From NCBI GenBank assembly GCA_021287185.1, contig JAJTAZ010000011.1, positions 124,001 to 188,000 of the forward strand: DNA of 64,000 nucleotides, written 5' to 3'. The notes beneath the pieces were generated by a model. The model saw nothing but the letters and a program-made list of their open reading frames with translations, did no database searches and was not told the origin of the DNA. Within the stretch, counting starts at the first letter, position 1; each line of letters opens with the position of its first letter. Made by a program: the position numbers and the translations under genes. Source of the stretch: Burkholderiales bacterium (GTDB lineage: Bacteria > Pseudomonadota > Gammaproteobacteria > Burkholderiales > Burkholderiaceae). Positions 9,869 to 21,800 of the stretch are shown here, one piece after another.

Positions 9869-12192
9869 TATGCACGCTCCACTGTGATGGTTGCATAGGC
9901 ATCGCCCAAGCCTGATGCCAAGGCTGTGCCCGCTTGAATGTCCACAACATTGTCTGCCAAATCAGCATTACACACGGCTTGCGCTTTAACGCTGGCATCA
10001 CCTTGTTTGACCACGACCCAAGCATCGCCCGCTAAATCATCGTTTAATCCAAGTTGCGCAAACACATTGCTTGCCAAACCAATTTTTTGACCATCTTGCG
10101 CCCAGCGGGTTTTTTGCAAACTTTCCGCGCGACGCACAATGGCATCACTTGCATAGGCATTGACTTTGGTGCTGCGCACCCAACCCTGTGCCACTTCAGT
10201 CGATGCGACATCAGCATCGCAAGCGTTGTTCAATTTGCTTGGCAATTGCGCCAAAATGGGTGCAACAGCAGCACGCAAATCAGTCAATTCATTTGCGCTA
10301 AAGGCAGGCGAGGCAATACCCAGACGCTCACCCAAGACACGCAACACTTTCCATGCTGGGCGAGACTGACCCAGCGGTTTGACCACTGGATTGAATGTTT
10401 GTACTGTGCCCTGCGCATTGACGAATGTACCACCTGTTTCAGAGAACGGTGTCGTTGGCAAAATCACATCTGCCGTATCGGCCACCGCCGAGAAATAAGG
10501 ACTCAGGGTCACAACGAAAGCAGAACCCAAGGCTTTAACCGCTTGTGCAGGATTGGCCACATCAGCCGCAGGCTCGATATTAAGCGTCACATACGCCGCA
10601 CGTGGCTGTGCGAGCATTTGTTGTGCGGTCAAACTGCCTTGAGTTGCGACTGCGCCAACCGCATACGCACCCACGGTATTCGCACCATCGGTCAACACCG
10701 AAACCACCGCACCTGTTGCCTGCGCAATGCGGTTGGCCACTGCTAAAATTTGCGCAGCTTGCGGATGGTTCATTGCCGCATTGCCCAACATCACGACTTT
10801 ATTGCTTGCCTGTGGATGGCTCAATTCTGCTGCAGTTTTAGCAGCGAAACTGTCGCTGGTGTCTTTGTTCACAAGCGCTGTTTCAATTGCCAGCAATTCA
10901 TTCAACCATGCATTGGCTGCAATGGCTTTTTGATTCACACGCATCAACAAATCCGATGCTTCATCGCTCAAGACATGAATACCCGCACGATTTTTCACCG
11001 AGGTGCGCAAGCGTTGTGCCAACAATGGGTGATCCTCACGCAAATGTGCGCCAATCACTAAACCAACGTGAACTTCACTGAATGCAGTAATGGCTTGCCC
11101 CAAGTGCGGGATGCCTTGTAAAGCCGCATTTAAACCATCATCGGTGTGGCGCAATTGCGTATCGATGTGCGCACTGCCCAAACCATTGATCAGTGATTTC
11201 AAACTGTATAACTCTTCTGTGGTGGAGTATGGACTGGCCAATGCCCCCAACATATCGGCACCCGCTTGACCTTTGGCCGCTTTGATGCCTTCGATTGCAA
11301 AAGCAAACGCCTCATCCCACGATACTTTTTTCCACATGCCGTTGGTTTTAATCATCGGCTCAGTCACACGGTCTTCAGAGTTCAAACCTTCGTATGAAAA
11401 ACGATCCCGATCAGAAATCCAATCATCGTTAATGTCTGCGTTGCTCAGTGCCACAACGCGTTTGACTTGTGCGTCTTTGACATGCACGGCAATCGACGTA
11501 CCCCATGAATCATGCGGGCTAACCGATTTGCGGCGTGAAAGTTCCCACGAACGCGCGCTGTAACGAAATGGTTTTGAAAGAATCGCGCCCACTGGACACA
11601 AGTCAATCATGTTGCCAGAGAGTTCAGAATCAACGGTTTTACCGACAAAGGTGGTGATTTCAGAATGCTCGCCGCGACCAATCATGCCCAACTCCATCAC
11701 GCCTGCAATTTCTTGACCAAAGCGCACACAGCGCGTGCAGTGAATGCAACGGTTCATTTCCTTCATGGAAATCAATGGACCTGGGTCTTTCGGGGCAACG
11801 ACGTGCTTGGGTTCACCATAACGTGATTGTCCTTTGCCATAACCCATGGACAAGTCTTGCAATTGGCATTCACCACCCTGATCACAAATCGGACAATCCA
11901 AGGGGTGATTGAGCAACAAAAATTCCATCACGTCTGCTTGCGCGGTTTTGGCTTTTTCAGACACGACTTGCGTGCGCACCACCATATTGGGCGTAATCGG
12001 CGTAGCACAAGCAGGCAATGGTTTGGGTGCTTTTTCTACTTCGACCAAACACATGCGGCATGAGGCTGCCACCGACAATTTTTCGTGGTAGCAAAAATGG
12101 GGTACGTATTTACCCATTTTTTTCACGGCGTCCATGACCATACTGCCCTCAGGCATTTCGATCTTGACACCATCAATTTCTAATTCAAGCAT
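9868..12192 (-). CDS. nuoG: NADH-quinone oxidoreductase subunit G
   Basis: A 774-residue peripheral-arm subunit. The N-terminal 2Fe-2S domain has [15 protein letters not shown] and a later Cys; then come [10 protein letters not shown] and CIHCTRC for 4Fe-4S clusters, followed by a molybdopterin-oxidoreductase-like region with no sign of catalytic cofactor use. The C-terminal third is Ala-rich and less conserved, as in other betaproteobacterial NuoG. Confidence 0.96.
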   Translation of the reverse strand: MLELEIDGVKIEMPEGSMVMDAVKKMGKYVPHFCYHEKLSVAASCRMCLVEVEKAPKPLPACATPITPNMVVRTQVVSEKAKTAQADVMEFLLLNHPLDCPICDQGGECQLQDLSMGYGKGQSRYGEPKHVVAPKDPGPLISMKEMNRCIHCTRCVRFGQEIAGVMELGMIGRGEHSEITTFVGKTVDSELSGNMIDLCPVGAILSKPFRYSARSWELSRRKSVSPHDSWGTSIAVHVKDAQVKRVVALSNADINDDWISDRDRFSYEGLNSEDRVTEPMIKTNGMWKKVSWDEAFAFAIEGIKAAKGQAGADMLGALASPYSTTEELYSLKSLINGLGSAHIDTQLRHTDDGLNAALQGIPHLGQAITAFSEVHVGLVIGAHLREDHPLLAQRLRTSVKNRAGIHVLSDEASDLLMRVNQKAIAANAWLNELLAIETALVNKDTSDSFAAKTAAELSHPQASNKVVMLGNAAMNHPQAAQILAVANRIAQATGAVVSVLTDGANTVGAYAVGAVATQGSLTAQQMLAQPRAAYVTLNIEPAADVANPAQAVKALGSAFVVTLSPYFSAVADTADVILPTTPFSETGGTFVNAQGTVQTFNPVVKPLGQSRPAWKVLRVLGERLGIASPAFSANELTDLRAAVAPILAQLPSKLNNACDADVASTEVAQGWVRSTKVNAYASDAIVRRAESLQKTRWAQDGQKIGLASNVFAQLGLNDDLAGDAWVVVKQGDASVKAQAVCNADLADNVVDIQAGTALASGLGDAYATITVERA

Positions 12193-12205
12193 ACGTCACC
12201 TTCAA

Positions 12206-13498
12206 TTAACGATATTCGGGCACAATGCAAGACTTGTGCTCAATGTGATGCGCAAACTCATCACGGAAGTGTTTGACAAACGAGCGCACTGGCATTGCCG
12301 CCGCATCGCCCAAGGCACAAATCGTGCGCCCCATGATATTGCCAGCCACAGAATCCAATAAATCCAAATCTTCTGGACGACCTTGACCATTTTCGATTCG
12401 TTCCACCATGCGCCACAACCAACCTGTGCCCTCGCGGCAAGGTGTGCATTGGCCGCATGATTCTTCGTAATAAAAATATGACAAACGTTGCAATGATTTA
12501 ACCATACAGCGCGTGTCATTCATGACAATCACTGCACCCGAACCAAGCATTGAGCCCGCTTTAGAAATCGAGTCATAATCCATGGTGCATTCCATCATGA
12601 TGTGCGCGGGCAAAACAGGCGCAGATGAGCCGCCAGGAATCACCGCTTTGAGTTTGCCACCTTTAACGCCGCCCGCCAATTCGAGCAGGGTTGAAAATGG
12701 CGTGCCCATTGGAATTTCGTAGTTGCCTGGTAAATTCACGTCACCTGAAATGGAGAAAATTTTCGTGCCACCGTTATTGGGTTTACCCATGTCCAAATAC
12801 GCTTGGCCACCCATTTTTAGTAGGAAAGGCACTGCGGCGAAGGTCTCGGTGTTGTTAATCGTGGTTGGTTTGCCATACAGACCAAAACTCGCTGGGAAAG
12901 GTGGTTTGAAACGTGGTTGACCTTTTTTACCTTCAAGCGATTCGAGCAAGGCGGTTTCTTCGCCACAAATGTATGCACCGTAACCATGGTGCGCAAACAA
13001 ATCAAACTCAAAGCCTGAACCCAAAATGTTTTGACCCAAGAAGCCCGCTGCACGCGCTTGTGCCAAGGCTTGTTCAAAAATTTCATAGGCTTCAAAAATC
13101 TCGCCGTGAATATAGTTGTAACCACGGCTGATGCCCATGGTATAGGCAGCAATCGTCATGCCTTCGATTAAAGCGTGTGGGTTGTAACGAATGATGTCAC
13201 GGTCTTTGAATGTCCCTGGTTCGCCCTCGTCGGTATTACAAACCAAGTATTTTTGCCCTGGATATTGACGCGGCATGAAACTCCATTTCAAACCCGTTGG
13301 GAAGCCCGCACCCCCACGGCCACGCAGTGCAGACAATTTCATTTCATTGATGATGTCATCGGGACTGGTTTTCTCAGCCAAGATTTTTTTCAAAACCGAG
13401 TAACCGCCACGCGCCACATAGTCATCCAACCCCCAGTTTTGGCCATTCAAACCCGCCAGAATCACGGGATTAATGTGTCGATTGTGCAAACAAGTCAT
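12206..13498 (-). CDS. nuoF: NADH-quinone oxidoreductase subunit F
   Basis: A 430-residue subunit that binds NADH and FMN and holds 4Fe-4S cluster N3. Motifs: [13 protein letters not shown] (nucleotide/FMN loop), [13 protein letters not shown], and [15 protein letters not shown] with a further Cys near the C-terminus. The start overlaps the nuoE stop by one base. Confidence 0.97.
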   Translation of the reverse strand: MTCLHNRHINPVILAGLNGQNWGLDDYVARGGYSVLKKILAEKTSPDDIINEMKLSALRGRGGAGFPTGLKWSFMPRQYPGQKYLVCNTDEGEPGTFKDRDIIRYNPHALIEGMTIAAYTMGISRGYNYIHGEIFEAYEIFEQALAQARAAGFLGQNILGSGFEFDLFAHHGYGAYICGEETALLESLEGKKGQPRFKPPFPASFGLYGKPTTINNTETFAAVPFLLKMGGQAYLDMGKPNNGGTKIFSISGDVNLPGNYEIPMGTPFSTLLELAGGVKGGKLKAVIPGGSSAPVLPAHIMMECTMDYDSISKAGSMLGSGAVIVMNDTRCMVKSLQRLSYFYYEESCGQCTPCREGTGWLWRMVERIENGQGRPEDLDLLDSVAGNIMGRTICALGDAAAMPVRSFVKHFRDEFAHHIEHKSCIVPEYR

Positions 13499-13983
13499 TA
13501 TTTCTCTCCTTTTGCCAAATCGCTCAGGAGCGCATCAATTTTTTCGGTGCTCATATGGCTACACATGGTGTGGTTGTTGTGCAAAAGCACAGGCGCATCA
13601 CCACATGCACCCATGCACTCGCCCTCTTTAAGGGTAAACAAGCCATCCGCTGTGGTTTCATTGAAATCAATGCCGAGTTTTTGCTTGAGGTAATCGGCCG
13701 CCACCACACCGCCCCCCAAGACACAAGGCAAATTGGTGCAAACGGTGATTTTGTGCTTACCAACGGGCTTGGTATCAAACATATTGTAAAACGTCGCCAC
13801 TTCGCGTACTGCAATGGCAGGCATTTCTAAAACCTTGGCCACCGCCTCCATGACCTCTGGTGAGCACCAGCCGTGCTCGACCTGCGCGATACGCAATGCG
13901 CTCATCACAGCAGACTGTTTTTGGTCTGCTGGATATTTCGCCACTTCCACGGCGATTTTTTGTAATGCTTGTTCAGATAACAT
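13498..13983 (-). CDS. nuoE: NADH-quinone oxidoreductase subunit E
   Basis: A 161-residue thioredoxin-like subunit with the N1a 2Fe-2S cluster: CTNLPC and later CMGACG. The start at 13983 (MLSEQALQ) is preferred: it gives the usual family length, has AAGGGG upstream, and avoids overlapping nuoD by about 40 bases as a longer frame would. Confidence 0.95.
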   Translation of the reverse strand: MLSEQALQKIAVEVAKYPADQKQSAVMSALRIAQVEHGWCSPEVMEAVAKVLEMPAIAVREVATFYNMFDTKPVGKHKITVCTNLPCVLGGGVVAADYLKQKLGIDFNETTADGLFTLKEGECMGACGDAPVLLHNNHTMCSHMSTEKIDALLSDLAKGEK

Positions 13984-14026
13984 CTTCGATGCCCCTTGTT
14001 TTGCGTCTGCTATTTCGTCTGCTCTA

Positions 14027-15280
14027 TCAGCGGTCAATTTCGCCGAATACAATGTCTTGTGTACCAATAATCGTCACCACGTCGGCCAACATGTGCCCAC
14101 GGCTCATTTCATCCAATGCCTGCAAGTGTGCAAAACCTGGCGCGCGAATTTTCAGACGATAGGGCTTGTTGGCACCATCAGACACCATGTAAATGCCAAA
14201 CTCACCTTTTGGATGCTCTACCGCAGAGTAGGCCTCTGAGGGTGGAATGTGCATACCTTCAGTAAAGAGTTTGAAGTGGTGAATTAAGGCTTCCATATTG
14301 GACTTCATCTCACCACGCGGTGGCGGTGCGACCTTATAGTCATCAACAATCACTCGACCTGGGTTGGTTTTGAGCCAAGCGATACACTGAGCCATGATTT
14401 TGTTGGACTCGCGCATCTCCTGCATACGCACCAAATAGCGATCATAAGAATCGCCGTTTTTGCCGACTGGAATCGCAAAATCCAATTGGTCATACACTTC
14501 ATAAGGCTGGTTTTTACGCAAATCCCACGCCACACCCGAGCCGCGCAACATTGGACCAGAAAAACCCCACGCTTTCGCACGTTCAGGTGTCACAATACCC
14601 ACATCCACCAAACGCTGTTTCCAAATGCGGTTATCAGTCAGCAAGGTTTCATATTCGTCAACGTATTTCGGGAAGCGGCGGGTAAAGTCTTCTAAAAAGT
14701 CGAGCAGACTGCCTTGACGATTGGCATTAATGCGATCTGCACGTGCTGTCGAGCCTTTGGCAGGTTTCTTCATTTGCGGCATGGTGTCGGGCAAGTCGCG
14801 CGCCACGCCGCCAGGACGATAATACGCCGCATGCATACGCGCACCCGAAACTGCCTCATACGCATCCATCAAATCCTCACGGTCACGGAATGCGTACAAA
14901 AATGGCGTCATCGCACCCACGTCTAAAGCATGTGCACCCAACCACATCAAGTGATTCATCAAGCGAGTAATTTCATCAAACAACACGCGAATGTATTGCG
15001 CGCGCAATGGAACCGTCAAACCCAGCATTTTCTCAATGGCCATGACATAAGCATGCTCATTGCTCATCATGGACACATAGTCCAAACGATCCATATAAGG
15101 CAAAGACTGAATATAAGTTTTATGTTCTGCCAATTTCTCAGTCGCACGATGCAACAAACCGATGTGCGGATCCGCGCGTTGAACCACTTCACCATCCAAC
15201 TCCAGCACCAAACGCAATACCCCGTGCGCCGCAGGGTGCTGCGGACCGAAGTTCAATGTATAGTTTTTAATTTCAGCCAT
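14027..15280 (-). CDS. nuoD: NADH-quinone oxidoreductase subunit D
   Basis: A 417-residue 49-kDa-type subunit that lines the quinone pocket. It starts with the typical [22 protein letters not shown] stretch (conserved His region) and has PHIGLLHR, followed by a hydrogenase-like fold. Length is normal. Between nuoC and nuoE. Confidence 0.97.
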   Translation of the reverse strand: MAEIKNYTLNFGPQHPAAHGVLRLVLELDGEVVQRADPHIGLLHRATEKLAEHKTYIQSLPYMDRLDYVSMMSNEHAYVMAIEKMLGLTVPLRAQYIRVLFDEITRLMNHLMWLGAHALDVGAMTPFLYAFRDREDLMDAYEAVSGARMHAAYYRPGGVARDLPDTMPQMKKPAKGSTARADRINANRQGSLLDFLEDFTRRFPKYVDEYETLLTDNRIWKQRLVDVGIVTPERAKAWGFSGPMLRGSGVAWDLRKNQPYEVYDQLDFAIPVGKNGDSYDRYLVRMQEMRESNKIMAQCIAWLKTNPGRVIVDDYKVAPPPRGEMKSNMEALIHHFKLFTEGMHIPPSEAYSAVEHPKGEFGIYMVSDGANKPYRLKIRAPGFAHLQALDEMSRGHMLADVVTIIGTQDIVFGEIDR

Positions 15281-15323
15281 GATGTACTCGATTTATCCGA
15301 TTCCGTCGATTTAGTCGTTCGAT

Positions 15324-15956
15324 TTAGTTTTGCCCGAAGCCTTCTTCGCGCACAATGCGTGGCGTGATTTCACGAGGCTCGATGGTCACTGGTTGATAAA
15401 TCACACGTTTTTGTTCAGAGTCATAACGCATTTCAACGTGACCCGATACGGGGAAGTCTTTACGCAATGGATGACCAATAAAGCCATAGTCAGTCAAAAT
15501 ACGGCGCAAGTCATTGTGCCCCTCAAATACGATACCGCACATGTCGAACGCTTCTCGTTCAAACCAGTCAGCAGCACTCCAAACATTGGTGACTGATGGC
15601 AACACAGGAAAATCATCGTTGGTGGCAAACACCCGCACGCGCAAACGTTGATTGTGCGTCACAGACAACAAATGCAACACCACCGCAAAGCGATGCGCAA
15701 ACCCACCGCCTGCATATTCTGAATAGTCCATGCCACACAAATCAATCAGCGCATCCAATTTTAACGCTGTGTGATCGTGCAAAGTACGCGCCACTTGCGC
15801 ATAATCGCTTGCAGGCACTTCCAAAGTTACCTCACCACGCACATCCGCGTAGCGATAAGCATCGCCCAAAATAGCTTTCAAATCATCTAAATATTGCGCT
15901 GTACGCGACAACGGCGCTGCTTGCTCGACCACTTCTGTTGCTGTCACTTCACTCAT
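15324..15956 (-). CDS. nuoC: NADH-quinone oxidoreductase subunit C
   Basis: A 210-residue 30-kDa-type subunit of the peripheral arm. The signature [29 protein letters not shown], read in parts, is intact, as is HPLRKDFP. It overlaps nuoB by four bases. C and D are separate genes here, not fused as in enterobacteria. Confidence 0.96.
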   Translation of the reverse strand: MSEVTATEVVEQAAPLSRTAQYLDDLKAILGDAYRYADVRGEVTLEVPASDYAQVARTLHDHTALKLDALIDLCGMDYSEYAGGGFAHRFAVVLHLLSVTHNQRLRVRVFATNDDFPVLPSVTNVWSAADWFEREAFDMCGIVFEGHNDLRRILTDYGFIGHPLRKDFPVSGHVEMRYDSEQKRVIYQPVTIEPREITPRIVREEGFGQN

Positions 15957-16456
15957 ACGGCACCTCGCGTCAATAACACTGTGTTTTGAGATTTTTGCTT
16001 ACGCATGATTTTATTTTGCAATTGGAAAATACCGTAAATCAAGGCTTCAGCAGTTGGCGGACAACCAGGCACATAAATATCCACTGGCACAATGCGATCA
16101 CAACCACGCACCACTGAATAAGAATAATGGTAGTAACCACCACCATTGGCGCACGAACCCATGGAAATCACCCAGCGCGGTTCTGCCATTTGGTCATATA
16201 CCTTGCGCAACGCAGGTGCCATTTTATTGGTCAAAGTGCCCGCAACAATCATCACATCCGAGTGACGTGGACTGGGGCGGAAAATCACACCAAAACGATC
16301 CAAGTCATAACGCGCAGCACCCGCCTGCATCATTTCGACCGCACAACAGGCCAAACCGAAGGTCATGGGCCACAACGACCCAGTCCGCGTCCAATTGATT
16401 AAATTTTCAGCAGTGGTGGTAATAAACCCTTGCTTTTCGACGGTAGTATCACTCAT
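15953..16456 (-). CDS. nuoB: NADH-quinone oxidoreductase subunit B
   Basis: A 167-residue subunit with the N2 4Fe-4S cluster that passes electrons to quinone. Cys ligands are seen in [18 protein letters not shown] and PGCPPT. The ATG at 16456 (MSDTTVEK) with AGAGG upstream is preferred to a start 13 codons earlier. Confidence 0.97.
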   Translation of the reverse strand: MSDTTVEKQGFITTTAENLINWTRTGSLWPMTFGLACCAVEMMQAGAARYDLDRFGVIFRPSPRHSDVMIVAGTLTNKMAPALRKVYDQMAEPRWVISMGSCANGGGYYHYSYSVVRGCDRIVPVDIYVPGCPPTAEALIYGIFQLQNKIMRKQKSQNTVLLTRGAV

Positions 16457-16531
16457 CAGATTAACCTCTTTGCAGGTCATTGCCCTGCATGACAATCAAA
16501 AATTGCAACGAAAAAAAGCACTTGTATAGAA

Positions 16532-16906
16532 TTACTCCCACTCAAGTGCACCTTTTTTCCAAATATAAATATAGCCCAAAACCAACTCAGCTAAAAACAC
16601 CAGCATGACCATCAAACCATACAACGGTGCTTCAGGAGTTGATAAATCTTTCAACGACACCGCCCAAGGAACCAAGAAAGCGGTCTCTAAATCAAACAAG
16701 ATGAACAAAATGGTGATTAAGTAGTAACGCACATCAAAACGCATGCGGGCGTCTTCGAAGACCTCGAAACCACACTCATAAGGCGACAATTTGGCTGGAT
16801 CAGGCTTGCGAGGACCAAAAAGAAAACCAATCCCGACCACCAATAAACCCAAGCCAGTCGCGGCGAAGATGAACAACAACACGGGCACATAGTTGGTTAA
16901 ATTCAT
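16532..16906 (-). CDS. nuoA: NADH-quinone oxidoreductase subunit A
   Basis: A 124-residue membrane subunit with three helices and the conserved acidic stretch [20 protein letters not shown]. It is the first gene of the nuo operon. AGGAAG lies before the ATG. Because the island now separates it from the tpiA-secG-tRNA unit, the operon must be driven from the AT-rich 300 bases just upstream or from inside the island. Confidence 0.97.
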   Translation of the reverse strand: MNLTNYVPVLLFIFAATGLGLLVVGIGFLFGPRKPDPAKLSPYECGFEVFEDARMRFDVRYYLITILFILFDLETAFLVPWAVSLKDLSTPEAPLYGLMVMLVFLAELVLGYIYIWKKGALEWE

Positions 16907-17304
16907 AACGTTCTCTTCCTAAATATAAGATTTAATCATCATTTAATGATACAAATTGTCACTCAAGCATGTTTCGCTTTTTATTATTATTAAATCATTG
17001 GTGCGACGACGGGTATTGGAAAAAACACATAACTTATTGATGTCAAATAGATTGTTTTAACAAAGCCAATTCAAAACACCCACTCTTACACCCATTTTAT
17101 TGCACGCTCTTTACGATGCCCTTACATTTTGGTATTTTTACCACAACTGTCAACCAAACCCTGCAATTCATCACCTTTGAGTTATTTTGACCCAAAAAGA
17201 ATACAACTAACTTATCCGCGAGATTATCTCCTGTTTCGGTGTTATGTGTCAAATCAAACTCGGCATTCCCCTTTAAATTTATTTTTTTTCATTAACCACA
17301 TGAA
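16907..17304. other. Non-coding stretch upstream of nuoA with the island end
   Basis: No gene is visible. The part nearest nuoA (16920-17000) is very AT-rich and probably holds the nuo promoter, but no pair of -35 and -10 boxes with good spacing stands out. The candidate attachment site lies at 16998-17011. The rest is AT-rich island-side DNA up to the caspase-like remnant. Confidence 0.5.
16998..17011. other. Candidate attachment site (nuo side) of the island
   Basis: TTGGTGCGACGACG matches the 3' end of tRNA-Leu at 41031-41045 (TTGGTGCCGACGACG) except for one missing C, in the same orientation. The distance is about 24 kb, and the integrase lies just inside the other copy. The match is short and imperfect, so this is a candidate only. 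Confidence 0.45.
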
Positions 17305-17838
17305 TTAATTGACGACTCTAATCTGCACATCTCTCCCCACATTCTGAATCACAGGATACTGTGCGGTACTCACTGAACCTTCTTTGAGCTTGTCCGATAG
17401 CTCAATTACAGATATACGTCCGTCTTTGTCTTTATCGGTGGCTTTGTCTTTTAGGGTACTAAGGATTTTCGCAGTGAATGCACCGTTCTTGACATTTGGA
17501 TCTTGGGACTCGAATGCGCTGGTGCCTTTGGTTGTGGCCAAGAGCATGTGAATCCCTGCTGTTTTGGCTAAGACCGAGGCTTTGGCATCGTATACGCTCG
17601 ACACAATATCGTTCGCTTGACCTGATTCACAGGCATCGACGATAAATACTTGATTAAAAGCTCTTATGGACTGTATGGCCTTGAAGGTTTGTTCAAAGTC
17701 GATGAACTTCTCAAGATTGGTACTGTCTTGCGCGGCCAAAAGCAACTTACCTTCTCTAGCTCTACCGTGGGTCGAGACATAAAATACGATACTGTCCTCT
17801 GGGTTTGCTTGCTTAGCGATGTCACTCACCGCTTGCAT
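17305..17838 (-). pseudogene. Caspase-like (peptidase C14) protein lacking its N-terminus
   Basis: The 177 residues match the later part of a bacterial caspase-like peptidase: VFYVSTHG with the catalytic His at 24 and IVDACESG with the catalytic Cys at 70. An EF-hand-like loop, DKDKDGRISVIE (134-145), follows. The first strand and helix expected before the His motif (about 50-70 residues) are missing; the frame extends only ten codons upstream to a stop. It is therefore probably a 5'-truncated remnant at the island edge. A short functional protein cannot be fully ruled out since the catalytic pair is intact. Confidence 0.7.
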
Positions 17839-18047
17839 CAGCTTGGCTTTGAGGGGGGAAATTGTAGTTTATCCATATTGATTTGATTTATTTGACAAAA
17901 GTTAAATTTCAAAATTTCAGCATATACAAATTAATATTCAAACAGAATTTTTGGGACTTAAACCCACTTGATGAATCGTCGTGTACGCAGATGTTGTCAC
18001 TGTTTTGGAGTGCAACTCCTAACGAAGCACTCGTACTGTTCGTAATG

Positions 18048-18824
18048 CTAAATAAGCACTCGATGCGCTAACCCATCCAACCGTATCTTCACACGTTCCC
18101 AATCGGGCATCACCTGCCCCAATAGCATATAAAATCTCTTGCTGTGGTTATGCTCTGCTAAGTGGCACAACTCATGCAAAATCACGTAGTCTATGCAGGC
18201 GTTTGGGGTTTTTACCAAATGAGGATTTAGGGTCAATCGACCTGTTGGCGAGCAACTGCCCCATTGGGTTTGCATGGTTAAAATTCTAAATGCTGGGCGC
18301 GACTCCACCCAAAGGGCTTTTTCTAATACAACATCTAAGCGTTTAGCAAATACTTCTTTGGCACGGGTTTTATACCATTCGTCTAACAACTGCTTTACTT
18401 TTTCGGGCGAATATTGACGTACCGAAACCTCAATTTTGCCACGCAATAATTTCACGTTTTGTGTGGCATCAGGCGCATGAATGACTTTAAGCATATATTG
18501 TTTGCCTAAATACAGGTGCGATTCGCCACTGACATATTCACGCGGTGTGGCGTATTGCGATTGCGCCCGAAAATCCCTTAATTTTTGGTAAATCCAACGT
18601 GACCGCTTATTTACAGCACGCATGAGCGACTGCTCATCGATTTGCTCAGGCACTGAGACTACGACCTTACCATTGGGGTGAACTTTAATCAAAATCCTTT
18701 GTTTGGATTGGGTCGTTACATTCGAGCGTATGACGCATTCAAACTCTATGCGTTCATCTCCATAAATAAAGTGTTTTTTTGAGTTTGTTGCCAACTTGCT
18801 TGGTGCAATGACTTCATCACACAT
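18048..18824 (-). CDS. YgjP-like metallopeptidase (DUF45/M48-like)
   Basis: A 258-residue protein with a zinc-protease motif HELCHLAEHNH at about 215-225, preceded by the PHLVKTPNACIDYVILHE stretch typical of the YgjP/WLM-like family. Genes of this kind often lie next to type I hsdR genes. It overlaps the hsdR stop by eight bases, so it belongs to the same operon. Role in restriction is unknown; proteolysis of HsdR or of phage proteins is speculation. Confidence 0.85.
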   Translation of the reverse strand: MCDEVIAPSKLATNSKKHFIYGDERIEFECVIRSNVTTQSKQRILIKVHPNGKVVVSVPEQIDEQSLMRAVNKRSRWIYQKLRDFRAQSQYATPREYVSGESHLYLGKQYMLKVIHAPDATQNVKLLRGKIEVSVRQYSPEKVKQLLDEWYKTRAKEVFAKRLDVVLEKALWVESRPAFRILTMQTQWGSCSPTGRLTLNPHLVKTPNACIDYVILHELCHLAEHNHSKRFYMLLGQVMPDWERVKIRLDGLAHRVLI

Positions 18825-21800
18825 GATTTAACCCCACCCGTGTGATTTGCACTATCGTTTCAACAATTCGTTTGGCTTGATCCATGCCACCACCATGGGC
18901 TTTGCACACATTAAACATCTTAGGCAATAGTTTTTTGCGTATTTCGGCTTCGATGTTTTGTGGGTTAATCGAGTGTTCCGCCACCGAAGTTTCAACCGCC
19001 AAATCCACCTCATGCGCCAAATTGACCCATGTGTTTTGTGTGTGCTCATCCATAGTCACAAACGCTTCGGGTAGGTTTTTCTTAAACACCCCAAAGTAAG
19101 CCTGTGCGTGATGATTGCCTGCAAAAACATCGGGAATATCGTTTAACCTACGCGCTTGTACCTGTGTTTCAAACTCATGGAACAGCATGTATTGTTTCAA
19201 TGGGTGTTCGAACAACTTCTCTGCTTCCTCGATGACTTGACGCAATAATTTTGAAAACGCCTCCTGTGCGTATGGATCGTCGCGTAAACCCTGCTCAATG
19301 GTTTTGGTTACACGTGTTTTGATGATGTCGGTTTCATTACGGGTTTTGTCCTCGTTCCATTCGGATGGTTCGGGTTTTTGCCCCATTTTGGATACTTCAT
19401 ACACGCCAGTAGGCTCTTTCACCCCAACGCCAACCACATGTTTGTCCAATAGTTTTTTCACCTGCTGGGCATACTCATCATAATCCACCCGCTCGCCAGC
19501 ATCCTGCTGGGCTAACTGGCGCAGACTGGAGAGTTGTTTAACCGTTTCTTTGTAGTGTTTGCGGTCATCGTCGCTAAAACTCTTGTCCTCAAAAAATGTT
19601 GCCGATTGCAACGCCACTTTTAGACAACTGGTAAACGCAGATAATGCCTCATAAAAATCCTCACGCACTTTCAAATGTACGTCCACCAATTCGCCATCTT
19701 TGTCCTGCATCCGTGGCACCAACACTTGACGCAGTTGTTCAATGTCTGATTTATTGTGCACCCCGTCAAATATCGCCCACAGTTCCTTGTATAACTGCGG
19801 AAGGCGTTTGTACTCAGTACTCATTTGTTGATACAAGCCATCAATATCCGCAACGTCATACCCGCCTTGGGTACGGGAAGCCAACTCTTGATATTTAATC
19901 AGAGTGGTATCTAATTCAGACAAAATTCCACGGTAATCTATCAATAAGCCAAATTTTTTCTGTGGGTGAAGACGATTGACCCGCGCAATGGCTTGTATCA
20001 AATTGTGTTCTTTGAGTGGTTTATCAATGTACAGCACCGCATTGCGTGGCTCATCAAAGCCCGTCAGCAGTTTATCCACCACGATGAGTAGTTTCAGCTT
20101 ATCGTCTTTTTCAAACCGTTTGATGATCTCACTGGTATAAACCTGCTCATCGGTACTGCCCACATTATCTTTCCACCACTTCGCAACAATCGGCATGGAC
20201 TCCTCATCCACGGAAGTATTGCCCTCACGGGTATCAGGCGCACTCATCACCACGGCAGACTCAAACAAACCAGCCTCATCCAAATACTGTTTGTACTTAA
20301 TCGCGGTCAGTTTACTGTCGCACGCCAATTGACCTTTTAGCCCATCGTCAATATTTTTCACAAAATGATTGGCAATATCCAAAGCAATCAAGCGAATGCG
20401 GTCATCCACTGCGTACAATTCACCTTTTTTGGCAAATTTGCGTTTTAAATCTGCTTTTTGCTCATCAGTCAGCCCCTCGGTGATTCTATCGAACCAGCTA
20501 TCAATCGCACGCTCATTCACATCCAAATCAGGAATCCGCTCCTCGTACAGCAATGGCGTGACCGTACCATCCTCGACCGCTCTTTGCATGGTATAGGCAT
20601 GAATCATCTTGCCAAATTTACCCTCGGTTTTATCATTTTTGAGTAAAGGCGTACCCGTAAATGCCACAAATGCCGCTTTGGGCAATGCCAGCGTCATACG
20701 CGTATGGTTTTCACCGCCTTGGCTACGGTGTCCTTCATCCACCAGCACGATTAAATCCGCGCTGTCGTTAAAACACTCGGGCAGTTTGGTGGCTGAATTA
20801 AACTTCTGTATCAATGAAAAAATAATCCGCTCTGTCCCTTTGCCTATCATCTGCGCTAACTTAGCCCCAGAATTGGCTAAGGACGCTTGTTTATCAGTCC
20901 GTCCAGTAAACTCACCCGTCGCTGCAAACGTATCGGACAATTGTTTCTCTAAATCCACCCTGTCCGTCACCACCAAGATACGACAGGCTTTCAGCGTGTC
21001 GTGCAAAATCAAGGTTTTGCTTAAAAAAACCATGGTCAATGATTTGCCTGAACCTGTGGTATGCCACACCACGCCGCCCTCGCGCCCGCCATCTGCGCGG
21101 CGGGTGTTGATGCGCTCAATCAGACGACGAATGCCAAACACCTGCTGATACCGTGCGACCAATTTACCAAACTTGCTATCAAATACAGTGAAATAACGCA
21201 CCATGTCCAAGAGGCGCGACGGCGTGAGCAAACTCATCAGCAATACATCTTGCCCCGTCACCGCCAAATCCCCGCCTGCAATCAGTGCCTGATACCAGCG
21301 CACATCATCGGCAGGACGATGCTCAAACAAACCCTGTATTTGCGCGTCCGTTAAACGCGTGTTTTTAATCGCGTGCATTTGTGCATCGCTTACATCCTCC
21401 TCACGCCAAGCCGCCCAAAACTTTGCAGGGGTTTCGCACGTGCCATAACGTCCCTCATGCCCATTGATGGACAGTAGTAACTGACTATAGACAAACAAAC
21501 GTGGAATCTCATCATGCCGCTGATTGCGCAGGCTTTGCGAAATTCCTTCGTCAATAGTCGGGCCTTTCTTAGCATTGCCGTCGGGTCGTTTAGCCTCAAC
21601 TACCACCAACGGAATCCCATTGACAAAGCACACCACATCAGGGCGGCGCGTGTCCAAACCACCCGAACGCAGTACGCTAAACTCCTCGGTAAAGGTAAAG
21701 TTATTGTGTGTGATGTTTTGCCAATCTATCAGCGCAATGGTCGGTGTGACTTTTTTGCCGTCAATAAACTCCGTGACCGAAATACCATAGAGCAATTGAT

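Noticed and set aside
15336-16900. Possible CRISPR-like or tandem repeats in the nuo region and elsewhere
   Set aside because: No regularly spaced direct repeats were seen anywhere in the window; no cas gene is present.
17839-18047. Search for the missing N-terminal part of the caspase-like gene
   Set aside because: Only ten more codons are open in frame, and no ALVIGN-like strand is visible in any minus-strand frame.
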